A DNA stretch of 64,000 nt from Gnetum montanum (lineage: Eukaryota > Streptophyta > Gnetopsida > Gnetales > Gnetaceae), in NCBI GenBank assembly GCA_015680685.1, contig MNCI01002793.1, forward strand, positions 21,839-85,838, given 5' to 3'. Below the pieces are notes generated by a model. That model saw only the letters and a list, made by a program, of their open reading frames with translations. It was not told the origin of the DNA and searched no databases. Shown here piece by piece: positions 56,166-64,000 of the stretch; the stretch's first letter is position 1; each line of letters starts with the position of its first letter. Made by a program: the position numbers and the translations under genes.

Positions 56166-57034
56166 TGTAGGGAAACCTCATCCAAGCCCTTTTTGATATT
56201 CCTACTAGCAAAAGAATTAAGGTTTTAGAAAACTATGAGATGTCTTAAATATTTAAGAGACATCTTACCCAAGAGCTAGGCATTAATAGAAGATGTATTT
56301 GACCCCAATGAGACATCTTATTTGAGACTTAGCACTAGACATAAGACATCTTGTCTTCGTAGTAGATGTCTTATCTTAATGGAAGATTTCTCATCTTGGA
56401 AGGAGACATCTTTAGGTGGAAATCTTGCCTATGAGATCAACATCTTGTCTCTAGTATAGGCATCTTGTACCTTATGTAGATGCCTTGCCTACATGATGAG
56501 TTTTCCAAAGATATATTTCTCAGACCTATAGATATCTTGTCCATGATAGAAAATTTTCAAGATGGTTTATTCAAGGTGGAAAACAATCAAGAATATTCAA
56601 GTTTGATTTACAAAATAATTCTCTAATGTATTAGCTTAGATTTTGATAAAATATGTCTATGTTGCATGTTCTTTTGATGAAAGTTAAAAAAGAGATTGCA
56701 TGAGAGTCTATTTACATCTTGATGGTTGGTCAAGCATGTGGATTTGACCATGGTATTCAATTTTGACCTTGTGTATGTAGGGAGAGATCCATTTTCATTG
56801 TAACTTACATTGAGGTTGATCGTATGTGATTGTAGAGCCTCATGCTCTATAATAATGTTGAGTATATTATGTGTTCTATGGGATTGTGGTTCCATTGTAT
56901 TTTGTAATCTTCTTTTAGAATTAATAAAAGATAGTTGGTTTTCTTATTTCCTAGAAAATTAATTGTGTTGCAGACAATATGGAATTACTATGTTTTTAAA
57001 GGATTAAATAAATCAAAGTGATCCTACTCTAAGA
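56166..57034 (+). repeat. A2 5' LTR
   Basis: About 870 bp, beginning TGTAGGGAAACC. The end is placed just before the primer site (CTCTAAGA, decayed from a CTAACA-like end). Between 56249 and 56550 a GACATCTT/AGATGTC motif occurs about eleven times in both orientations. Confidence 0.7.
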
Positions 57035-57035
57035 T

Positions 57036-57047
57036 TGGTATTAAACC
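57036..57047 (+). other. A2 primer binding site
   Basis: TGGTATTAAACC corresponds to the tRNA-iMet site TGGTATCAGAGC with three changes, and stands where A1 has TGGTATCAAAGC. Confidence 0.55.
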
Positions 57048-57091
57048 TTAGGATTTTGAAATTTGGTTACAGATTTTTATACCTATTTCAT

Positions 57092-57363
57092 ATGGCTCTT
57101 AAGAAGAAAGATGTTCAAGCTATGAATTGAGATATGAAGAGTATGCAATTTTCTTTGCAATTGATTAGTAATCAATTGGATGAAATCAATGGTAAGGTGG
57201 ATAAAAATGTAGGTACTATCCATATTCCATCACATGGTGAGAGAAGATGAGGAGGAAGACCATTCTTGCTAAGGAAGTGTGGGAATCCATCAGCTAGGGT
57301 TCCAAGTGGCAAGAATTTAAGTCCTTATATTATAATTCCAAGGTATTCATCTAGGACACCTAC
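57092..57363 (+). pseudogene. A2 gag, first part
   Basis: ATG at 57092 opens MALKKKDVQAMN, then DMKSMQFSLQLISNQLDEINGKVDKNVG, matching A1 from 261. The reading is interrupted after ISRTP-like text (RYSSRTPT) by the solo LTR and resumes at 58631. Confidence 0.7.
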
Positions 57364-58630
57364 TGTTAGAGTATATTCTTAAGTTAACATACAATCATTA
57401 GTTTCTTAACTTAATCCATCAGCAATTACAAATGGTTGTAATGGTTTACTGAAGAGTCATAACTCCTTACAAAGGATAAAAGACTGTAAGTTCTCACTTC
57501 GTAATATAAGGATAAAAAGAAAGAATAGATAAGCAGATCAACTGGAATAAAATGAATAACTATGGAACAAGAAAGGAATAATAATGAACAACAATGTTCA
57601 TAATATAAATATATTATGAACTGAAATGATTCCTAAAATTATAAAAGACCAAATAGGAACATGCAATAGTAATGAATAGTGTTATGAAGAATAAAATTCA
57701 TAAGAAGAAACCAAGCTTCAAAACTAAAAGGTGAAAGAAGGGACTTGAATGAAAGAAGTCACAAAGGATCCACTTTTCTAAAAAGAATAAGAAGATCCAA
57801 AGGTAATCCATTTGTAATCTAGTCTAGTTTCCTAAAAAGGAAGGGAAGATCTTCTAGAAGGTTGCAAAAGATAAAGAAGATGACTATGAAGAAGGGATAA
57901 GCTATGATTAATGTAGTAGTCCATAATAAGTTAAGCTATGGATCATTAAGGAAACCAAGAAGGCCCAACCTGCTTGAGATTGACCAATCAAAAAAATTCA
58001 CACCAAACTTGTCATAAGAAATAGACAAAGCCATGCATTGTAAGGATGTATCCAAGAAGAAGAAAAGACTTACCAAGAAATATTTTGTAAAGTCCAATGA
58101 AATTAAGTTAGTGATAACTTAATGAAGTACAAGAGAAGTTTGTAAAGTTAAGTTTTAGGAGGAACTTAATGAAGTATAGTGGATCAAGTTCAAATATAAG
58201 AGTTCATATTACAATATAAGTTTTGAACTACAATCATAAGTATCTTGTAATCTTAGAGTGAAGAAGTGATTATGAACCAAAAGAAGATGCATCATCATAG
58301 AGAGAGCAACATCACCGAAACACAAAAATATCTTAGCAAGGTAAAATTTGGAAACATAATGAGCCAAAATATGATGTTACAAATTACCAAAATAAGGAAT
58401 GAATGTCAAGTTATTGAATTAGTACAATATAACTCTATTCTTCATAAGAAGATTTGTAAACAACCATATCAATAAGACTTACGATACTTAGAACTCCCAA
58501 GAATTAAAAAAGAATACTCATCATTATGAAGATATCTATGATCTTATATCTCCATGATATTGATATTAATATCGATTATGACTAAGTAAATTTCCCTATA
58601 AAAGATCTTAAGGCATTACAAATGTTAACA
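57364..58630 (+). repeat. Copia-type solo LTR in A2 gag
   Basis: A 1267-bp block begins TGTTAGAG and ends AATGTTAACA, with TGTTA/TAACA inverted ends. The gag alignment with A1 breaks exactly at both edges (A1 590 region is continuous). Flanking pentamers CCTAC (57359-57363) and TCTAC (58631-58635) match at four of five bases. No internal domains or primer site were seen. A TATA-like CCCTATAAAAG is near 58598. Open frames inside are short and not convincing. Confidence 0.75.
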
Positions 58631-59500
58631 TCTACCTCTTCTCATGAAAAATTAGATGATGAAGATGAAGCAAGACTTTCCAAAGCTTTTAGAAATGTTG
58701 CAAGACTTCCTTATGTAGAATTGAAGACTTTTAATAATATATATGGGACTAATGTTTGTATTCATTAAAGAAACTTGACAAGCATTTTAACCTTTTGGAG
58801 TTACTGAATCATTTTAGGATACCAATCGATAAATCTAAATTAGACGGAATGTCTTCAACTTGGTGGGGAAAAAGAATCTAAAAGCTATGGAAGAAAACAT
58901 GGGCAACCTATTAGGGATTGGTCTTTGATGAAGTACCAATTGAAATAAAAATTTGAATAGTCTAGGTAGAGAAAAGATATTATCCTGAAGCTCAAATTTC
59001 TCAACATGAAGAAAAGCATGTAAAGGAATTTTATATTGAATTTCTTGATCTCTTCCATAGAGCTAAAGTTAATTGGGAAGAATATGAGCATGCCTCAATC
59101 TTTCTTGTAGGTCTCAAGAAGGCTTATCAATAGGAGTTAACATTTTATGAGCCTTAAACCCTAGATGAGGCTTATAATTTAGCACTCAAGATAAAGATGA
59201 AACTTAGTGGATTTGGGAGTAGAATCAAACAAGATTTAAAGAAAAATAATAAGGGATTCAAGTTAGATAAGAGATCTAAATCAAAAGTTGAAGATAAAGA
59301 GAACCATGAAAAGAAGCAAGAGAAGAGTAATAAAAAGGAAAATTCCAAGGACTAAGGAAAAGGAGCCAAGGGTCAAGATCATAAGTTATCAAAGATTCAA
59401 TGCTTTATATGTGGAGAATGGGGACACAAACAATGGGAATGTTCACTTCACAAAGCAACCAAGAGTAATAATGTACAAACCTTGAACATGGAAAAGTTAT
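58631..59500 (+). pseudogene. A2 gag, second part with zinc knuckle
   Basis: DDEDEARLSKAFRNVARLPYVEL (58650-58730), the gag core with frameshifts (58740-59100), then LDEAYNLALKIK and a Lys-rich linker. The zinc knuckle at 59401-59442 reads CFICGEWGHKQWEC, a complete Cys-X2-Cys-X4-His-X4-Cys, and is the only intact one in group A. Confidence 0.8.
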
Positions 59501-59519
59501 CAAGTTAAGCTCTTCAAAG

Positions 59520-60165
59520 AGGTAATTCTAATGCTCCCAAACTCAAGAAAGTTTTTAAATTAAATTCATGTACATTTATGAGAAATCTGAATAAAGGAGA
59601 CCATCTTGTAATAAAATTATTATTTAGGATTAGGGATAGATGTTTGATGAGTGGGAAATGGATTCATATTTTCATTCATGGGGAACCCTATGAAAATATT
59701 ATTTCCTCTAAGGCAATTGCTAAGTTGGGTCTAGTGACATCTCCTCATCCTAGATCCTACAAGGTTCATTGATTATCTAAAGGCTTCTCTTAAGAGATAA
59801 AGGAACAATATGTTTGAAGTACAAAATTAGGATTTATCATGATGTTATTTCCTTTAAGGCAATTACTAAGTTAGGTTTAATGACATATCATCATCCTAGA
59901 TTCTACAACGTGTATTGATTATTTAAAGATTTATCTTAAGAGATGAAGGAACAATGTGTTTTGAAGTTCAGAATTGAGATTTATCATGATGTTATGAAAT
60001 TTGATGTGTTGAAAATTATTTGTGCTGATGTAATTCTTAAAAGGTCTTGGAATCTTGGTAATGGTGCTTAATTTGATAGGGTAAGAAATCTGTGGATTGT
60101 AGCAAGAGAAGATGGAATCCATGAGTTGATTCCTATGTTTACTAAATAAGTGAGGCAACATATCA
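59520..60165 (+). pseudogene. A2 protease with internal tandem duplication
   Basis: Open segment 59578-59772 reads MSGKWIHIFIHGEPYENIIS, AIAKLGLVTSPHPRSYKVH. As in A1, the loop has His-Gly-Glu instead of Asp-Ser/Thr-Gly. A 146-bp unit (59699-59844) is repeated at 59845-59991, so the KLGL helix and PHP loop occur twice. The CDV strand (KFDVL) and W.LGNGA text follow. Confidence 0.65.
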
Positions 60166-61690
60166 CTTAATGCTTCATTAATTCTTCTTTGGGAAGAGAG
60201 AATACATTAAGGAACATGATGAGGCCAATTTCAGATTTGTGATTATATCAACTATTATTTCTAACCATGATCTTATGTAGGTAGAACTTCCAATGGGAGT
60301 ACTATGCTTGAAGAAGTAATTTTCTAATGTGTTCAAAGGGAAATTGGATGAACTATCACTAATGAAAATGTTTACTATCAAATGGGCTTCATTCCTTGTG
60401 CTACCATTCCAAATCAAAGAGCATACCAGATAACACTAACTTAGAGGACTGAATTGCAAAAGTAAGTAGAAGAGATACTCGTAAATGGCTTTTTGAGAGA
60501 GTCAATCTCTCCTTCTGTAGTTTCAATAGTGCTTGTGTTTAAAAAGGAAAGTGAAGAATAGACGATGTGCATTGATTTAAGGACTATGAATAAGATAATA
60601 GTGAGGTACAAGTTTCCTCTTCCAAGAAAGAATTATATGTTTAATGTCCTTACTAATGTAGAGATTTTCAAAAAAATTGATTTAAAGAGTTGGTATCATA
60701 AAATTCAGATTAGGCTTAGTGATGAATGGAAGACCACTTTTGAGACATTAGATAGATTATTTAAGTCGTTAGTGATGTCATTTGGGCTCATAAATACTCT
60801 TCCCACATTCATGATGTTGATGTGTGCTGCCCTCAAAGATTTTTTTGGTAAGTGTTATGTTATCTTCTTTAATGATATTTTGGTATACAACTCCAATGAG
60901 GAGGAGCATTTGAAACATTGAATAAGTGTGTGTTTTAAATTAGAGAAGGAACATTTTGTTGTCAACATGAACAAGAGTCATTTCTTCAATAAGGGGATCA
61001 CATGCTTGGGACATGTGATCTCTAAAAATCAAATCAAGATAAAAGATAATAAAATGAAGGTTATTAGGGAATTTTCAACTCTTAAAAATTTTGGGAAGGT
61101 AAGATTATTTCTTAGTTCAGTAGGTTTTTACAGAAGGTTCATAAAAAAATTTAGTGGTATATCATGGTCTATGTTTCCTTTGCTTAACAAAAATTAAGAT
61201 TTCAAGTGGGATGATGAGACCCAAAGGAACTTCATCTTATTGAAGGAAAAAATAACGAATGAACCAATGCTTTTAATAATAAATTTCCATTGAGGGGTAT
61301 TTTTAGGTGGATGTATGTGGATGCAAGTGGACTTTTCATTGAGGGGTATTTTCACAAGAAGGAAGATCTATTGCTTTCTTTTTGAAAACAAAACTAAATG
61401 AGTTAAAGAAAAAATACAACATGAATGGGAAGGAATTGTACATTATTCTTCAAGCAATTAAGCATTGGAGACATTATTTGTTGCCCAAGGAGTTTGATGA
61501 CTAACCACAAAGCACTTTAATTTCTTAATTTTCAAAGAAAGTTAAGTGTCAAACATATGAAGTGGATGACACAATTGTAAAAGTTCAAATTTTTGCTTAA
61601 GAATAAGAGTGGCAAAGCCAATATATTGGCAGATGCATTATCTAGAGTAGATGTGGTGAATTTCAACATTCACCAAGTGAAAGGTATGAA
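60166..61690 (+). pseudogene. A2 reverse transcriptase and RNase H
   Basis: GFLRESISPSVVSIVLV near 60490, then open frame 60565-60921: MCIDLRTMNKIIVRYKFPLP, KIDLKSWYHKIQIR, MSFGLINTLPTFM and VIFFNDILVYN, where the catalytic Asp-Asp is Asn-Asp. The second segment 60928-61197 reads CLGHVIS, FLSSVGFYRRFIKKFSGI. RNase H is poor: an Asp-Ala-Ser-like DASGLFI near 61320, a 30-base local repeat of CATTGAGGGGTATTTT (61290 and 61340), and LADALSRV near 61628. Confidence 0.78.
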
Positions 61691-61739
61691 TGATTTTGCT
61701 CAATTTTATGAACATGATTCAAATTTCTAGTAAGTTTGA

Positions 61740-62600
61740 AGAAGTCTCAAAGATTCAATGTTGAGTAGTGTAGACCAAAGAAGGGACTATCATAACGAAG
61801 ATAAACTACTATTCAAGAATGGAAAGGTTTGTGTTTCTAATTATGATTTTATAAGAAACCTTTTGGTTGAAAAACTTTGTGGTAGCATGGTAGGTTACAT
61901 GGGTAGAAATAAGACATTGGAACTTGTGGGTAAACACTATTTTTGGTTTGGAATCACCTCTAAAGTTTACATATTTATGAAGAAGTATTTAACATGTTAG
62001 AAATTCAAGAGCAATAAAAAATTTGATGGACATTATATGTCTTTTCTAATTCCAAAAGGACTTTGGGAAATTATGTCAATGGACTTTGTAAGTGGGATTA
62101 TAAAGGTCAAAAATGGAAATGATGCTATATTTGTTGTGGTCAATAGATTCTCTTAGATGATACACTTCATAATATGCAAGAAAACAAGTGATGCATCTCA
62201 TATTACAAATTTCTTTTTCTAGCATGTTATGAGGTTACATGGGATTCCTTTGAATATTACTAGCGATGGAGACTCTAAATTTGGTATCCATTTTTGGAGG
62301 ATCCTTCAGAAGACTTTCATAACAAAATTAAATTTTTCTAGTGCATATCATCGACAATTCAATGGTCAAATTGAAATGAATAACAAATCTTTACTAAATA
62401 TTTTGAGATTTTGTTATGATGGACAATCCAATGGGTAAGAGAATTTGTTGTATCCTACTAAATTTTCCTATAATAATGCATTTCTTGTTACTATTAGAAA
62501 GAACTTGTTTAAGGACACTTATAGTTTGTGTCCAAAGCTACTAGATAATTTGAGGAGCCTTGATGGAGAGGCTTAATTGGATGTAGGCTTTGTGAAGCAT
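61740..62600 (+). pseudogene. A2 integrase
   Basis: Open frame 61758-62000 holds the worn zinc module (LLVEKLCGSMVGYMGRNKTLELVGKHYFW, KYLTC; the His pair is lost). The core reads MSMDFVSGI (first Asp kept, near 62078), VVVNRFS, then ITSDGDSKFGIHFW (second Asp) and HRQFNGQIEMNN (Glu kept). It ends with EKVKKRNENKRKSNFAIGDLMWVHLKK (62650-62730). Confidence 0.8.
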
Positions 62601-63150
62601 ATGATGGATCTTCATGCTCAAGTAAGGGAAAATCTTGAGAAGAAGGCTCAAGAAAAAGTTAAAAAGAGAAATGAGAATAAGAGGAAGTCTAATTTTGCTA
62701 TTGGTGATCTTATGTGGGTGCACTTGAAGAAGAAGAGGCTTAGAGGTGTTAACTTCTCAAAATTGAAGGTAAAAAATATGGGTTCTTTTAAGATAAAGAC
62801 CAAAATTTTAATGACAATACTTTTGAAATTGACTTACCAAATGATGTGGATATGTCTTTTATTTTTAATGTTGTAGATCTTGTGCATTACCATGGATTGG
62901 CAGATGATGAAATCTTAAAAGGTAGCATCAATGAGTTAAAGGGAACAATTGATAGGTCCAAGCCTTTATAGGAGAGAAAGACAATCATACTCAAGAAGAG
63001 AGAAGCTTCTTGCACTTGTGGAGTGAAGAGGGATGAGTAATTGGTTCATTGGAAGGATAAACTACTGATGATGATGTATGGATTTATGAGATCAAACTTG
63101 TTGAGTGGGATATCATTTCTACCCCTACTCCATTATTCACCTTAGTTTAC
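62601..63150 (+). pseudogene. A2 integrase tail and chromodomain-like segment
   Basis: After the GD.VWV strand and a worn barrel, the text near 63030-63120 reads RDE.LVHWKDK and, with one added base, TTDDDVWIYEIKLVEWDI. This follows the chromodomain pattern (YLVKWKG...TWE) that ends chromovirus integrases and can tether them to modified histones. Two indels and a stop are needed, so support is moderate. Confidence 0.5.
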
Positions 63151-63154
63151 ATTT

Positions 63155-63173
63155 TAAAGGGTGGAAGAGCTAG
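63155..63173 (+). other. A2 polypurine tract
   Basis: AAAGGGTGGAAGAGCTAG ends directly at the TGTAGG start of the 3' LTR. Confidence 0.65.
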
Positions 63174-63273
63174 TGTAGGAACACCTCTTCCAACCTCTTT
63201 TTGTCATCCCTATCATGAGAAAAATAAAGATTTTAGATAAGTAGGAGATGTTCTAGACACTTAAGAGACATCT
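63174..63273 (+). repeat. A2 3' LTR, first 100 bp
   Basis: TGTAGGAACACCTCTTCCAA aligns with the start of the 5' LTR at 56166, and AAGAGACATCTT at 63262-63273 matches 56263-56274. The alignment stops at 63273, where another LTR begins. Confidence 0.8.
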
Positions 63274-64000
63274 TGTAACAACCTAGAGATTTGCATAAAT
63301 TTAATTATTAATTCTTTAATACTATTAGATGCATTTCAATCAATTAGTTAATTGTTATTACTATTATTGTTGTTGTTGGTTACCTACATAAGTGAATGCA
63401 ATTTTTTTGATAGGGTATTTGTTAAAGTTTTATATCCTTTATTTTACTACTATTGGAGTCAATCCTTAGATCTTCTAAATATTTTATGATTAAATGTTAA
63501 AATCCAATTACCCTTGGAAGTTTTCCATTAGTTATCATGTATTTACAAGTATTTTATTATGCATATTTTATTCTTTATGCATACTTAGCTATGCATATTC
63601 AAGCTTTATTATGCACATTTATTATGCATATGTAATTATGCATCTTTTTATTTTATGATGTGATTATATAATACTCTATTCATTGAGCAATTTTGAATCC
63701 TAACCCTACCCAAATCATATCCCTTTTTACCTTTTATCATTAAACTAGGATTCAAAGTTCATTTTTAATTATAATTAAATATTGTATAAATTAGATTTAT
63801 TAAGTACCCTAGGATGAATTCCTTCCTGAAATTTGACCTTACCAATGTGTTCAAGATATTCAAAAATGTTATTTTTGACCCTTAGTTCACTAGAATTAGA
63901 GTTATGGTTCTTGAGATTTCACATTTTCAAGTTTGCTAAAATATCATAAAAGTTATGGCATTTGAATTGGGCAACCATGGTAAGTGAAACTTAGATATGA
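63274..64000 (+). mobile_element. LTR of another element, inserted in the A2 3' LTR
   Basis: TGTAACAACCTAGAG begins exactly where the A2 LTR alignment ends, which is how a nested LTR element should look. It runs off the window, so the family and the target duplication are unknown. Five ATGCAT hexamers and one ATGCAC fall within 63559-63643. No gene seen. Confidence 0.55.

Larger units (their letters stand above)
56166..63273 (+). mobile_element. A2: chromovirus-like Ty3/gypsy element, nested and truncated
   Basis: 5' LTR, tRNA-iMet-type primer site, gag with zinc knuckle, protease, RT, RNase H, integrase, a chromodomain-like tail, polypurine tract and the first 100 bp of the 3' LTR. The two LTR starts (56166 and 63174) share TGTAGG, ACCTC and TCCAA text in order but are highly diverged, so A2 is very old. 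A copia-type solo LTR lies in its gag and another LTR cuts its 3' LTR. Chromodomain and iMet primer support the chromovirus branch; finer placement is not possible. Confidence 0.85.

Noticed and set aside
58266-58475. 69-codon open frame inside the solo LTR
   Set aside because: No similarity and poor codon context; it fits chance openness in an LTR.
1-64000. CRISPR arrays, bacterial operons, rRNA or tRNA genes
   Set aside because: None seen. The tRNA-like matches are 12-19 base primer sites next to LTRs, not tRNA genes.

Overview
This window looks like nuclear DNA of a seed plant with a very large, repeat-choked genome, most likely a gymnosperm or conifer. That assignment is inference: it rests on the old, deeply nested LTR retrotransposons, the AT-rich decay and one laccase-type gene with plant introns. 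No intact long reading frame exists. Most coding tracts are retroelement pseudogenes whose stops are mainly changes of CAG, CAA, TGG or CGA codons, as expected from deamination of methylated cytosine.

Four element groups can be separated. Group A (Ty3/gypsy chromovirus-like, tRNA-iMet primer site) has one nearly complete plus-strand copy (A2, 56166-63273) and two partial copies (A1, 1-2290; A3, 4226-5274). Group B (Athila-like Ty3/gypsy, tRNA-Asp primer site, LTRs running from TGATGAG to CTCATCA) has four copies. B1 (5822-15426, +) has target duplication CTTCT. B2 (17407-30595, +) has target duplication ACATC and carries an extra 952-codon third ORF. B3 (39109-46127, -) lacks RT, RNase H and integrase. 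B4 (-) is now in three pieces (30596-31225, 15432-17406, 5275-5816), because B1 and B2 both inserted into it. Group D is a Ty1/copia element (34617-47967, -) split by B3 in its gag. Group E is a 3' LTR (3256-3764) of a different gypsy-type family.

The only host gene recognised is a minus-strand laccase (multicopper oxidase). Its promoter side, exon 1 and canonical 152-bp exon 2 lie at 48.1-48.9 kb. Remnants of exons 3-4 lie at 32.5-32.8 kb. The copia element D, with B3 inside it, sits between them. D is flanked on both sides by direct repeats of about 430 bp that contain laccase exon 2, so the exon is duplicated around the insertion.

Between 48.9 and 56.2 kb the window holds a decayed PIF/Harbinger transposase, a fragment of an LRR-receptor-type kinase and unassigned AT-rich DNA. 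A2 follows; its gag is interrupted by a copia-type solo LTR (57364-58630) and its 3' LTR is cut at 63273 by another LTR that runs off the window.

Insertion order from the nesting: B4 came before B1 and B2, the laccase gene before D, D before B3, and A2 before the solo LTR and the 63274 element. The items most worth a second look are the exon-2 duplication around D, an RNA hairpin that keeps pairing across four group B positions, the frameshift-free third ORF of B2, and Asn at two catalytic Asp positions shared by B1 and B2.
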